Positions 33,236 through 41,847 of a DNA stretch of 42,218 nt are shown in pieces (within the stretch, counting starts at the first letter, position 1; each line of letters starts with the position of its first letter). This DNA comes from Pseudocitrobacter vendiensis (lineage in GTDB: Bacteria > Pseudomonadota > Gammaproteobacteria > Enterobacterales > Enterobacteriaceae), in assembly GCF_943590815.1 (NCBI RefSeq), contig NZ_CALSBS010000034.1, positions 1 to 42,218 of the forward strand. The letters run 5' to 3'. Both the position numbers and the translations under genes were made by a program. The notes beneath the pieces were generated by a model that saw only the letters and a list, made by a program, of their open reading frames with translations, had not been told where the DNA came from and did not search any database.

Positions 33236-33298
33236 TGCTTTCCTCGTTATTGGAATGTAACGTAGGCAGGCAAATTAACAGCTATACCCCTGCGTTTT

Positions 33299-33341
33299 TT
33301 GCGTCAAATCAAACTCAAATAGATCTGCCCCCTTAATAGTC
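33299..33341 (-). promoter_or_regulatory. fdnG control region: FNR site and possible NarL site
   Basis: TTGCG-N4-ATCAA at 33299-33312 fits the FNR consensus TTGAT-N4-ATCAA at one full and one degenerate half. It would place the start of transcription near 33264, suitable for activation at about -41. TGCCCCC-TT-AATAGTC at 33326-33341 partly fits the NarL 7-2-7 arrangement (TACYYMT). K-12 fdnG is activated by FNR and NarL, so anaerobic, nitrate-dependent expression is expected. The NarL part is the weaker call. Confidence 0.65.
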
Positions 33342-33455
33342 AGGGTCATTGACTTTCGTTAACTCTTTAGTAGTACATCCCATGGAAATTATTCTCCGCC
33401 GACAGGTAAAAAGTGCTATAAACGAGGTTTGCTCAACGTAAGCCATCAATTTGTG

Positions 33456-34334
33456 ATGAATAAAATGAAAGCAACGCTTATTGGCCTGGTGGCCATTGTG
33501 TTATGGAGCACCATGGTGGGACTGATTCGCGGCGTCAGCGAAGGTCTTGGCCCGGTAGGCGGCGCAGCGATGATCTACACCCTGAGCGGTTTGCTGCTGT
33601 TGTTTACCGTCGGTTTCCCCGATCTTCGCCAGTTTTCACGCCGTTATCTGCTGGCGGGCTGTGTGCTGTTTGTGAGCTATGAAATATGTCTGGCGCTGTC
33701 GCTCGGATTTGCCGGTACGCGCCAGCAGGCCATTGAAGTGGGAATGGTCAATTATTTATGGCCTAGCCTGACGATTCTGTTCGCCATTATTTTCAACGGC
33801 CAGAAGAGTAACTTATTAATTATTCCCGGTCTGGGATTATCACTGTTAGGTGTCAGTTGGGTACTGGGTGGCGATCGCGGGTTAAATATTGATGAAATTA
33901 TCAGCAACATTATTTCCAGCCCGCTAAGCTATATTCTCGCCTTTACCGGGGCTTTCATCTGGGCGGCTTACTGCACGGTGACAGCGAAATATGCTAAAGG
34001 CAAAAATGGCATCACGCTGTTTATTCTGCTGACTGCCGTTACGCTGTGGATTAAGTTTCTGTTCAGCACCCAGCCAGAAATGGCCTTCAGCCTGTCAGTA
34101 GTGATTAAGCTTGGGATGTGTGCGATCGCGCTGGGCTTTGGCTATGCGGCGTGGAACATCGGGATCCTGCACGGTAACGTCAGCCTGCTGGCGACGGCTT
34201 CGTATCTGACGCCAGTGCTTTCCGCTGCGCTGGCGGCACTGTTATTGAGCGAATCGCTTTCCTGGGCATTCTGGCAAGGGGCCTGCATGGTTTGTGCAGG
34301 CTCCCTGCTCTGCTGGTACGCGACCCGGCGTTAA
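33456..34334 (+). CDS. yddG: YddG, aromatic amino acid and metabolite exporter
   Basis: 292 residues from the ATG at 33456, aligned to K-12 YddG (293); a TTG at 33429 would add nine residues. It is a ten-helix EamA/DMT exporter of aromatic amino acids and related compounds in the inner membrane. Conserved stretches include IVLWSTMVGLIRGVSEGLGP, VEVGMVNYLWPSLTILFA-like IEVGMVNYLWPSLTILFA, and FIWAAYCTVTAKYA. No strong ribosome-binding site is visible. It is divergent from fdnG. Its stop overlaps the stop of the convergent benD by 4 nt (TTAA), marking the edge of the benzoate module. No terminator separates them. Confidence 0.94.
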   Translation: MNKMKATLIGLVAIVLWSTMVGLIRGVSEGLGPVGGAAMIYTLSGLLLLFTVGFPDLRQFSRRYLLAGCVLFVSYEICLALSLGFAGTRQQAIEVGMVNYLWPSLTILFAIIFNGQKSNLLIIPGLGLSLLGVSWVLGGDRGLNIDEIISNIISSPLSYILAFTGAFIWAAYCTVTAKYAKGKNGITLFILLTAVTLWIKFLFSTQPEMAFSLSVVIKLGMCAIALGFGYAAWNIGILHGNVSLLATASYLTPVLSAALAALLLSESLSWAFWQGACMVCAGSLLCWYATRR

Positions 34335-35104
34335 CCGAGGTCGCCACCTGCGACGGGCAATACCACGCCGGTGATGTAGCTGGCTTCATCACTGGCGAGG
34401 AACAGAATGGCATGCGATTGTTCATCCAGCGTGCCGTAACGGTGCAGTAAACTACTTTGCACCGTTTGATCCACCACCTGTTGATACCACGCTTTTTCCT
34501 GCTCGCTCGGCTGCTCCGTGTTGCGCGGCGTTAAACGCGCCGGAGCTTCTGTCCCACCGGGCGCGACGGCATTAATGCGAATGCCAGCCTCGCTATATTC
34601 CATCGCAATGGAGCGCGTCAGGGCATTAACGCCGCCTTTTGCAGCCGAATACGGCACGCGATTCACCCCTCCTGTCGCCACTGAAGAGATATTGACGATA
34701 CTGCCTTTGCCCTGCGCCAGCATATACGGTAGCACCGCACGGCAGCCCCACAGCGTCGGGAAAAGCGAGCGTCGCACTTCCGCTTCAATTTGCGCGGGTT
34801 GATACTCGGCGAAGGGTCGTGCCCAGATGGTGCCGCCGACATTGTTCACCAGCGCATCAATCCGGCCAAAGTGCGCGACACCTGCGGCAAATACCTGTTC
34901 CGTGCTTTCCCACTGTTCAAGATCCGCTTCCAGCGCCAGCACGTGGTGCCCGGCAGCAGACAATTCCGCCGCCAGTTCATGAACATATTGCGAGCGGTCG
35001 ATAAGCAGCAGCGCCGCGCCCTGTTCTGCCGCCAGCTCCGCCGTACGGCGGCCAATACCCTGCGCCGCACCGGTAATCGCCATCACTTTATTGCTAAATC
35101 GCAT
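34331..35104 (-). CDS. benD: BenD, benzoate cis-diol dehydrogenase
   Basis: 257-residue classical short-chain dehydrogenase that oxidises 1,6-dihydroxycyclohexa-2,4-diene-1-carboxylate to catechol, CO2 and NADH. TGAAQGIG is the NAD-binding loop, LVNNVGG the stabilising motif, and Ser in NISSVAT with YSAAK the catalytic residues. The C-terminal YITGVVLPVAGGDLG is typical of BenD/XylL. It is the last gene of catBCA-benABCD, 9 nt after benC. Its stop overlaps that of yddG. Confidence 0.95.
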   Translation of the reverse strand: MRFSNKVMAITGAAQGIGRRTAELAAEQGAALLLIDRSQYVHELAAELSAAGHHVLALEADLEQWESTEQVFAAGVAHFGRIDALVNNVGGTIWARPFAEYQPAQIEAEVRRSLFPTLWGCRAVLPYMLAQGKGSIVNISSVATGGVNRVPYSAAKGGVNALTRSIAMEYSEAGIRINAVAPGGTEAPARLTPRNTEQPSEQEKAWYQQVVDQTVQSSLLHRYGTLDEQSHAILFLASDEASYITGVVLPVAGGDLG

Positions 35105-35113
35105 GATTGCTCC

Positions 35114-36130
35114 TTATGCCGCCGCGCTCTGGCTGGCGATAAATTTCTCATACCAGAATCCAGCCGGGTTAACGCCCAGCGCCTGCAACGCAGAGGTGAC
35201 GGCGTTCACCATCGGCGGCGGCCCGCAGAGGTAAATATCAACATCACCCTCGTTGAGCATCTGGCTGGTAAAGTGTTCCGTCACATAGCCTTTTTGCGGG
35301 CAGGCACTTTCGCTGGCAGCCACCACCGGCAGCCAGCTAAAGCCCGGCAGTTGCGCGGCGAAACTGTCGAGCAAGTCGCCCAGCACCAGGTCGTCATCGC
35401 CATTCACGCCGTAAAGCAAGGTAATGTCGCGCGCACTTTGCTGCTGCGCCAGGGTATGCAGCATCGCCAGCATCGGCGCCAGCCCGGTGCCGCCCGCCAG
35501 CATCAGCAGCGGGCGTTCGCCGTCACGCAGATAAAAACTGCCCATCGGCCCGGTCAGGCTCAGTGGCGCACCCGCCACCGCTTTATGGCTTAACCACTGG
35601 CTCATCAGGCCGCCTGGCACGTTACGAATCAGAAAACGGCCTTCGTTACAGCCCGGTAATGAGCTAAAGGAATAAGCGCGTACCTGCGGTGTACCCGGCA
35701 CCTGAATATTGATGTACTGGCCAGGCAGGAAATTGAGGCTTCCGTCGGTTTCCACCACCAGCTCAATGGCGCTATCCGACAGCGCCGTGACGCGTTTCAC
35801 CGTGGCATTAAACGAGGAGATCCCTGTTTTGCACGCTGCCGCCGCGACGGGCACATCGAGCACGCAATCGCTGTCCGGGATCATCTGACAGGTCAGCACC
35901 TGACGCGCCTGCGCTTCGTCTTCATCCAGCGCCTCTTCCAGATAATCCTCGCCCAGTGAGTAGTTGCCGCTTGGACAATGACACTTACAGGTGCCGCACA
36001 CACCGTCGGAACAATCCATCGGCAGATTAACTTTCTGGCGATACGCGGCGTCGAGCACCTTCTCCCCGGCGTTACATTGAATAAATCGGGTGACGCCGTC
36101 TTCAAAATTGAGCGCTATGGTATAGCTCAT
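35114..36130 (-). CDS. benC: BenC, reductase of benzoate 1,2-dioxygenase
   Basis: 338 residues from the ATG at 36130; a GTG two codons upstream is less likely because AGAGGTG is spaced correctly for the ATG. It passes electrons from NADH to the oxygenase. The plant-type [2Fe-2S] domain comes first (CSDGVCGTCKCHC, fourth Cys in LTCQMI), then the FAD domain (RAYSFSS) and the NAD domain (GGTGLAPMLAML), ending VNAVTSALQALGV and GFWYEKF. This is the standard BenC/XylZ order. It begins 9 nt after benB. Confidence 0.95.
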   Translation of the reverse strand: MSYTIALNFEDGVTRFIQCNAGEKVLDAAYRQKVNLPMDCSDGVCGTCKCHCPSGNYSLGEDYLEEALDEDEAQARQVLTCQMIPDSDCVLDVPVAAAACKTGISSFNATVKRVTALSDSAIELVVETDGSLNFLPGQYINIQVPGTPQVRAYSFSSLPGCNEGRFLIRNVPGGLMSQWLSHKAVAGAPLSLTGPMGSFYLRDGERPLLMLAGGTGLAPMLAMLHTLAQQQSARDITLLYGVNGDDDLVLGDLLDSFAAQLPGFSWLPVVAASESACPQKGYVTEHFTSQMLNEGDVDIYLCGPPPMVNAVTSALQALGVNPAGFWYEKFIASQSAAA

Positions 36131-36139
36131 AAGCACCTC

Positions 36140-36625
36140 TTAAATATGGTAAACATCGATAACCTGACGGATGTAATCGTTATTAAGTTGTACGGTTTTG
36201 CGCACAATTTGTGGTTGACCGTCGCCCGCCACCAGCGTGCAGAAAGTGGTGCCAAAATAACAATCCGTTTGCTGATAGCGGTGGCTGTAAGTTACCCAGT
36301 TGTAGCGCACATCTACGCCCTGATCGCTCTGGCCGAGGATCTCAATATTGCTGATCATATGGGTGGTGCGCGGCTCCGGCGTACTGGCGCCAGAACGCTC
36401 AGTTTTGATGCGGTAAACCCTGTCTTCCAGCCCTTCACGATTTGGATAGTAAATCAGTGAAATTTCACGCTGCGGGTCGGTGGTCAGCTTGTCATCATCA
36501 CCCCAGGCGGGCATCCAGTAGACTACTTTAGGGCTGTAGCAGGCGATCCACTCATCCCATTGACGGTCGTCCAGCAGCCTGGCCTCGTGATACAAAAATT
36601 GTTTTACCTGATCACACGTCAGCAT
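36140..36625 (-). CDS. benB: BenB, small subunit of benzoate 1,2-dioxygenase
   Basis: 161 residues from the ATG at 36625, chosen because GGAGGTG lies 6 nt upstream and the product then starts [20 protein letters not shown] as in BenB/XylY. It is the structural beta subunit of the alpha3-beta3 oxygenase, a cystatin-like fold with no metal. [26 protein letters not shown] and the terminal [11 protein letters not shown] are family features. The start overlaps the end of benA by 14 nt, so the two are translationally coupled in balanced amounts. Confidence 0.94.
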   Translation of the reverse strand: MLTCDQVKQFLYHEARLLDDRQWDEWIACYSPKVVYWMPAWGDDDKLTTDPQREISLIYYPNREGLEDRVYRIKTERSGASTPEPRTTHMISNIEILGQSDQGVDVRYNWVTYSHRYQQTDCYFGTTFCTLVAGDGQPQIVRKTVQLNNDYIRQVIDVYHI

Positions 36626-38006
36626 CGGCCACCTCCACACGCTGGGTAATAGACGCATCGTAGCGCTGCTGTTCTTTCTCCAGCGCGGCCAGCATCACCG
36701 TTTGCCAGTGATGGTGATGGGCGATGTACAGCGCTTCATCTTCCGATTTCACGCCGCTTAAAATGGGTTTAAAACCGGACTCGCTGGCATGCTCATCGGG
36801 ACCATCAACCCAGTGCAGCGCACCGCGACTGAGGTCGCTCCAGGCCAGATTTTCCCCCAGATACCCGCGCTGGCAGGCGCTGAACTCTTCGAGATCGTCC
36901 GGCGTGCCCATGCCACTGACATTAAAGAAATCTTCGTACTGACGAATGCGTAACGCGCGTGCGGTATCCGGTTCCCCTTTCGGGCCAAAACACCAGATAG
37001 TGACTTCTGTTTTATCAACAGAAATGGGCCGAATCACGCGGATCTGCGTGGAGAACTGATCCATCAGATAAACATTCGGGTAAATACAGAGATTGCGCGT
37101 TTCGTTGACCATCTGCCCGGCGCGGTTATCGCCAAATTCTGCTTTTAAACGGTCGTAATGAGCAAAGACCGGACGCACTTCAGGATTAAGCGCCCGCGTC
37201 CATAGCAGCATATGGCCATTTTCAAAGCCGTAACCGCCGCCCACGCTTTTCGACCAGCCGTTCGCATCCACCGCGTGCGTACCTTCCGCTTCATAGTTTC
37301 GGCGTGACATGGTAGAGGCATAGTTCCAGTGCACGACGCTCACGTGATAACCGTCGGCACCGTTTTCCGCACCCAGTTTCCAGTTACCTTCGTACACGTA
37401 GCTGGAAGAGCCTTTCAGCACTTCCAGACCTTCCGGCGCCTGATCAACAATCAGATCGATTATTTTCAGCGTTTCGCCCAGGTAATCGGCCAGCGGTTGT
37501 ACATCGTCACTCAGGCTGCCAAACAGGAACCCGCGATACGACTCAAAACGCGGCAGTTTTTTCAGATCGTGCGAGCCTTCGTGCTTGAACGTCTCGGGAT
37601 AACCACCGGTACTTTCATCTTTCGCTTTCAGCAGCTTGCCGTTATTGCTGAAAGTCCAGCCGTGGAACGGACAGGTGAAGGAGCTCTTGTTACCTGTTTT
37701 ACGGCGGCACAGCATCGCGCCACGGTGAGCGCAGCTGTTGATCATCGCATGCAGCTCATTTTTCTTGTCGCGGGTAATAATCACCGGCTGGCGGCCCAGC
37801 GTTAAAGTGTAATAATCACCCGGCTCCGGGATCTGGCTTTCATGTGCCAGAAATACCCAGTTACCTTCAAAAATATGTTTCATTTCAAAATCGAACAAAA
37901 CCTGGTCGGTAAATATAGACCGATGGCAGCGATAAATATGATTTTCACGATCGACAATCAGTGCATTGCTGATTTTATTTTTTAGCGATGTCAGTGTTTT
38001 TTGCAT
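36612..38006 (-). CDS. benA: BenA, large subunit of benzoate 1,2-dioxygenase
   Basis: 464-residue Rieske non-heme iron oxygenase that adds O2 to benzoate, giving the cis-diol carboxylate. The Rieske cluster is bound by CAHRG and CPFHGW (C-x-H, 17 residues, C-x2-H). The mononuclear iron site is in [17 protein letters not shown], with the two histidines and the bridging aspartate, and the third ligand Asp further on. Length and order match BenA/XylX. It follows catA after 61 nt and overlaps benB. Benzoate is the likely substrate because of the cat genes beside it; toluate or anthranilate cannot be excluded. Confidence 0.95.
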   Translation of the reverse strand: MQKTLTSLKNKISNALIVDRENHIYRCHRSIFTDQVLFDFEMKHIFEGNWVFLAHESQIPEPGDYYTLTLGRQPVIITRDKKNELHAMINSCAHRGAMLCRRKTGNKSSFTCPFHGWTFSNNGKLLKAKDESTGGYPETFKHEGSHDLKKLPRFESYRGFLFGSLSDDVQPLADYLGETLKIIDLIVDQAPEGLEVLKGSSSYVYEGNWKLGAENGADGYHVSVVHWNYASTMSRRNYEAEGTHAVDANGWSKSVGGGYGFENGHMLLWTRALNPEVRPVFAHYDRLKAEFGDNRAGQMVNETRNLCIYPNVYLMDQFSTQIRVIRPISVDKTEVTIWCFGPKGEPDTARALRIRQYEDFFNVSGMGTPDDLEEFSACQRGYLGENLAWSDLSRGALHWVDGPDEHASESGFKPILSGVKSEDEALYIAHHHHWQTVMLAALEKEQQRYDASITQRVEVADADV

Positions 38007-38067
38007 AACGGTTTCTCCCGTAATTGCAAGGATAAAAATAGTGCAGGTGCACAGCGAGCGTTAAATA

Positions 38068-38997
38068 TTATTCTTTTGCACGCGAGCGAGTAATTCGACT
38101 TTCTTCATCGGCAGATAACGCTTTGCAGATTGTAAAATCAAAGCGAATTTCCGTATGTGGGCCTTCGAGGTCACGCTCGCGAATTTTCTGTTCATCATTA
38201 ACTTTAACCGGGTCAGCAATTAAGCCATCGCGCGTGGCGAAAGCAAAGTCATCCCACAAATATTCATCACCGTTAAAGTTAATCTGGCTGGTTAAATGTT
38301 TATGACCCGGTGCGGAAACAAAGAAATGAATATGCGCAGGGCGGTTGCCGTGGCGACCTAACAGATCCAGCAATTTTTGGGTTGGGCCATCTGGCGGGCA
38401 GCCATAGCCTGAAGGCATGATGGTACGCACGCTGTAGCGCCCGTCCGCGCCGGTTTGAATACGACGGCGCAGGTTGTATTCGCTCTGACTCTGATCGAAG
38501 AAGGAATAGTTGCCCAGCGTATTGGCGTGCCAGATATCAACAATGGCATTCGCAACCGGCTGACCTTTGGTGTCGGTAACCACGCCGTGCAGCCACAAAG
38601 TTTCCCCCGGATCTTTACCGTCGTCCATTCGGGCGTGCCCCTGCGCCAGCGGTGCGTTAGCCACATACAACGGGCCTTCAATGGTGCGTGGCGTGCCGCC
38701 GGTTTCACGTTGCTGTGCGGCATCAATGGCATCCTGACGTAAATCGAGGAAATGCTCCAGACCCAGGCCCGCTGCTAATAATGCCGCTTCCTGACGACCG
38801 CCCAGTTCATGCAGATAATTAATGGCATGCCAGAACTCTTCCTGGGTGACATTATAGTCATCAATTAAACTGCAAATATTTTCCAGCAATCGATGAGTAA
38901 TCGCTTTAAAACGTTCGTCGCCATCAGGGGAATTTAAACCAGCGCTTTCGCGCAATAAAGCCTGTACTTCGTCTGGTTGTACGAATGAGTTAGTCAT
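38068..38997 (-). CDS. catA: CatA, catechol 1,2-dioxygenase
   Basis: 309-residue intradiol dioxygenase opening catechol to cis,cis-muconate with Fe(III). The N-terminal helical dimerisation domain (1-100) is followed by the catalytic beta-sandwich. Ligand tyrosines lie in NTLGNYSFFD and GRYSVRTIMPSGYGCP, and histidines in RPAHIHFFVSAPGHKHLTSQ. GPLYVANAPL and the DIWHAN motif are conserved. It is third in catBCA-benABCD, 72 nt after catC, the order found in many catechol branches of the beta-ketoadipate pathway. Confidence 0.96.
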   Translation of the reverse strand: MTNSFVQPDEVQALLRESAGLNSPDGDERFKAITHRLLENICSLIDDYNVTQEEFWHAINYLHELGGRQEAALLAAGLGLEHFLDLRQDAIDAAQQRETGGTPRTIEGPLYVANAPLAQGHARMDDGKDPGETLWLHGVVTDTKGQPVANAIVDIWHANTLGNYSFFDQSQSEYNLRRRIQTGADGRYSVRTIMPSGYGCPPDGPTQKLLDLLGRHGNRPAHIHFFVSAPGHKHLTSQINFNGDEYLWDDFAFATRDGLIADPVKVNDEQKIRERDLEGPHTEIRFDFTICKALSADEESRITRSRAKE

Positions 38998-39069
38998 ATT
39001 GTTATCTCACTTTTTTGCTTGCAGGGTACAGAGAATGCCGGGGAATTACCCCGACATGAGGTTATTATT

Positions 39070-39360
39070 TTATTTATCGTCGTCGCGAATGGATGAAGGA
39101 TGACGACACAGTGCATCAACCTGAATATCCATAAATGGATATAGCGGTAAACCCATTAAAATTTGATGCAATTCATCAGCATCCTGTACATCGAAAATAC
39201 TGACGTTGGAATATAAACCGGCTACGCGCCAGATGTGTCGCCATTTGCCATCACGCTGTAATTGCTGCGAGTAGGCTTTTTCTTTTTTCTTAATTTCATC
39301 CGCCTGCTCTACCGGAAAGTCCAGCGGAATATTAACGGTCATTTCAACTTTAAATAACAT
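39070..39360 (-). CDS. catC: CatC, muconolactone delta-isomerase
   Basis: 96 residues, the family length. It converts muconolactone into beta-ketoadipate enol-lactone. The ferredoxin-like fold shows MLFKVEMTVNIP, then EKAYSQQLQRDGKWRHIWRV with the active-site residues, and ELHQILMGLPLYPFMDIQVDAL. It starts 8 nt after catB. This is the last cat step in the window; the later enzymes (enol-lactone hydrolase, transferase, thiolase) must be encoded elsewhere. Confidence 0.96.
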   Translation of the reverse strand: MLFKVEMTVNIPLDFPVEQADEIKKKEKAYSQQLQRDGKWRHIWRVAGLYSNVSIFDVQDADELHQILMGLPLYPFMDIQVDALCRHPSSIRDDDK

Positions 39361-39368
39361 GCTCTACC

Positions 39369-40487
39369 TCATCCTTTACGCGTATAAAAACGCAATTTAT
39401 CTTCATCCAGTTCAATGCCCAACCCAGGCGTCTGCGGCAGCGTAACGTGCCCATCGGCAAAGGTCAGCGGTACGCTGATGACGTCGTCTTTTAGCAGCAG
39501 TGGGCCAAACATTTCGCTACCCCAGGCCAGCGGAAGCGTTGACCAGGCATGCAGCGAGGCCACCGTCCCGACGCTGCCTTCCAGCATCGTTCCGCCATAC
39601 AAACCAATGCCCGCCGCCTGGGCCACGTGCGCCAGCTTAAGGACGCTTTGCGGTCCGCCCGCTTTGGCAATTTTCAGCGCATAAGCCCCGGTAAAACCCT
39701 GCTGCGCCAGCTGATAGCCGTCGAAATGCGTGGACACCGCTTCGTCGGCCAGAATCGCCGTCTCGATGGTCTGGCTTAAACGCACCAGCGCGGCGTTATC
39801 GCGCGCCGAAACCGGCTGCTCAATCAGGTCAACGCCCATCGCCGCCAGTTCGCGGCAGCCTTTCGCCCCGGTTGTTGCATCCCAGGCCTGGTTTACATCA
39901 ACGCGAATACTGGCGCGATCGCCCAGCGCATCAACAATCGCCGCAGTATGTTTAAGATCGGTCGCCAGCTCACGCGCCCCGATTTTCAGCTTAAACGCCT
40001 GATGACGACGTGAAGCCAGCAGGTTTTCCCCTTCAGCAATGTCTTTTGCCGTATCACCGCTCGCCAGCGTCCACAGCACCGGAATAGACGTTTGCAATGC
40101 GCCGCCCAGCAGCGCCGACACCGGCACGCCCAGTGATTTACCCTGCGCATCCAGCAGCGCGGTTTCTATCGCTGATTTGGCAAAGGTATTGCCCTTGACG
40201 CTCTTTTCAATGAGATAGAGCAGCGCCTGCAAATTGTCCGCTGGCTGCCCCTGTAATAAGGGGGCAAGGTAGCCATCAATAGTGAGTTTGATCGCCTCCG
40301 GGCTTTCTACCCCATAGCTCAGCCCACCAATGGTGGTCGCTTCACCTATCCCGGTAATGCCGTCTGATCGGGTAATGCGAATGATCACCAGCGTCTGGCA
40401 GCCCATGGTGGTCATCGATAATTTGTGCGGGCGAATAGTCGGAACATCCACCAGCCAGCTTTCAATATGTTCAATTGTGGCGCTCAT
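39369..40487 (-). CDS. catB: CatB, muconate cycloisomerase
   Basis: 372 residues of the enolase superfamily. It cyclises cis,cis-muconate to muconolactone with Mn or Mg. The KxK catalytic motif is in QAFKLKIGAR; the metal ligands are in VDVNQAWD, LIEQPVS and ADEAVSTHF; the second-half base region is YALKIAKAGG. It is the first gene of the operon, with AAGGAAGAGAG before the ATG. Its promoter and the presumed operator lie in the 255-nt gap shared with the divergent IclR-type regulator. Confidence 0.96.
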   Translation of the reverse strand: MSATIEHIESWLVDVPTIRPHKLSMTTMGCQTLVIIRITRSDGITGIGEATTIGGLSYGVESPEAIKLTIDGYLAPLLQGQPADNLQALLYLIEKSVKGNTFAKSAIETALLDAQGKSLGVPVSALLGGALQTSIPVLWTLASGDTAKDIAEGENLLASRRHQAFKLKIGARELATDLKHTAAIVDALGDRASIRVDVNQAWDATTGAKGCRELAAMGVDLIEQPVSARDNAALVRLSQTIETAILADEAVSTHFDGYQLAQQGFTGAYALKIAKAGGPQSVLKLAHVAQAAGIGLYGGTMLEGSVGTVASLHAWSTLPLAWGSEMFGPLLLKDDVISVPLTFADGHVTLPQTPGLGIELDEDKLRFYTRKG

Positions 40488-40553
40488 CTCTCTTCCTTTT
40501 ACTTCTTATTGTTTTGGTCTAATCCCCACAGGGTGGCGATAACCTTGCTTTTG

Positions 40554-40583
40554 ACAATAGATTTTCACAACAGGGGTGGTCAA
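40554..40583 (-). promoter_or_regulatory. Probable promoter of the catBCA-benABCD operon
   Basis: In minus-strand sense TTGACC (40583-40578) and TATTGT (40559-40554) are 18 nt apart. It lies about 67 nt before the catB start and directly next to the double palindrome at 40587-40614, which would occupy roughly -37 to -65, an activator position. Confidence 0.55.
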
Positions 40584-40586
40584 CGA

Positions 40587-40614
40587 CGATAATCGAAATG
40601 TTGTGCGATTATCG
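40587..40614. promoter_or_regulatory. Double-palindrome operator between catB and the IclR regulator
   Basis: CGATAATCG (40587-40595) and CGATTATCG (40606-40614) are exact inverted copies 19 nt apart, about two helical turns, and each is nearly self-complementary. It lies in the catB/regulator divergent region beside the predicted catB promoter. IclR-type activators of aromatic pathways such as PcaU bind repeated 10-bp palindromes, so this is the natural site for the adjacent regulator. Confidence 0.7.
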
Positions 40615-40742
40615 ACACGTTTGTTATAAGACAGTTAATAATGTGATCTTCGTGGGATATTAGGGAGATTCCTGCCTGCCGTTGCACCCACAAGGTATAG
40701 TGACGCAGTGAGCATCGTTACCCCTGAATGGAGCGGGTCAAA

Positions 40743-41540
40743 ATGAGCAATGAAATCAATGACTCCCTTACGGCCAGGCAGGCTGAGCGGGACCCCAACT
40801 TTATGTTGTCTCTGGCCCGTGGCCTGGAGGTGCTGAGCGCCTTCACCCCACAACGTCAGCGATTAACAATCTCACAACTGAGTCAGAAAACCCAGATCTC
40901 CCGCGCAGCCGTTCGCCGCTGTTTGTATACCCTTGCGGCGCTTGGCATGGTGCATACGCCAGATGGCCGCAGCTACGAGCTTTTACCCCGCGTGCTGGCG
41001 GTCGGTCATGCATACCTCGCCGGAACACCGCTGGCGAAAGCGGCTCAGCAATCTCTCGACACGCTCGGTCAGCAACTCAATGAATCCTGCTCAGCCGCGA
41101 CGCTTGATGGTGATAATGTGCTGTACATTGCGCGAACCGCTGTAAATAACCTGCTAAGCATTGATTTGGGACGCGGCAGTCGTTTACCCGCCTGGGCCAC
41201 TTCCATGGGCCGCGTGCTGCTGAGTGCGCTGCCAGAAGAACAACTTGAAGTGACATTGTCACGCGCTACATTAATTCGCTACACGCCGCATACGCTGTGC
41301 GATAAAGAGTCCCTGCGTACGGAGATTGCCAAAGTGCGTATTCAGGGTTACGCCCTTGCTGACCGGCAGATAGAAATGGGGCTTTGCTCGCTGGCTGTGC
41401 CGCTGCTTTCACGCAGCGGGCAAATTGTCGCGGCGATGAACGTCGGCGTGCCCGCGTCCACGATGAGTGCCCAGGCGTTGAAGGAGAAAGCACTGGCTCC
41501 GTTAAGGCGGGCGGCGATGGAGCTGTCGTTGCAGTTGTGA
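40743..41540 (+). CDS. IclR-family regulator of the benzoate/catechol operon
   Basis: 265 residues from the ATG at 40743, which has TGGAGCGG 8-9 nt upstream; an ATG five codons earlier lacks this. It belongs to the PcaR/PcaU/PobR branch of IclR proteins. The winged helix covers residues 20-80 (SLARGLEVLSAF, LTISQLSQKTQISRAAVRRC, TLAALGMV). The effector domain includes LDGDNVLYIAR, RLPAWATSMGRVLLSAL and IEMGLCSLAVPL, with C-terminal AAMNVGVPA. It is divergent from catB, so it probably activates that operon in response to muconate or a later intermediate. Most ben and cat systems use LysR-type BenM/CatM/CatR instead; the IclR type is a notable difference. Confidence 0.88.
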   Translation: MSNEINDSLTARQAERDPNFMLSLARGLEVLSAFTPQRQRLTISQLSQKTQISRAAVRRCLYTLAALGMVHTPDGRSYELLPRVLAVGHAYLAGTPLAKAAQQSLDTLGQQLNESCSAATLDGDNVLYIARTAVNNLLSIDLGRGSRLPAWATSMGRVLLSALPEEQLEVTLSRATLIRYTPHTLCDKESLRTEIAKVRIQGYALADRQIEMGLCSLAVPLLSRSGQIVAAMNVGVPASTMSAQALKEKALAPLRRAAMELSLQL

Positions 41541-41590
41541 GAAGAGCGCCCCTCTCCCTGTGGGAGAGGGCCGGAGTGAGGGCATCCACC
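41541..41590 (+). repeat. GC-rich dispersed repeat (box C-like) acting as stem-loop
   Basis: CCCTCTCCC (41550-41558) pairs perfectly with GGGAGAGGG (41562-41570) around TGT, followed by CCGGAGTGAGGGC. This type of sequence recurs between genes in enterobacterial genomes and resembles the box C class of interspersed repeats, from memory. It begins 10 nt after the regulator stop and probably ends its transcript, though no T run follows. A partly similar tract (CTCACCCCAATCCCTTCCC) is in the ABC-F leader at 23623-23641. Confidence 0.6.
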
Positions 41591-41847
41591 CAATACTTTA
41601 GTTTCCCTGACGTTTCCAGAATCCCCCGAAAAAACCGCGCATGAACAACCAAACATTAACTTAATCGTTACATTTAGTAACAATTGTTATCCCTGATAAT
41701 ACCCATGTCCTTCTCGTGGCGAGCTTTTCTTATCTATCCTTCATTCGAGACTCCAATAATACCGATTATTTGACGGCGCCCTGATTTGTGAAAATCAGCC
41801 GCCGTTATTGCTTGTTTTTCATTAATTACTGGCGCGTCGAGGGTAAT

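Noticed and set aside
34790..35593. Plus-strand ORF of 267 codons across benC/benD
   Set aside because: Antisense to two certain genes, composition dominated by Arg, Gln and His, and it spans their junction.
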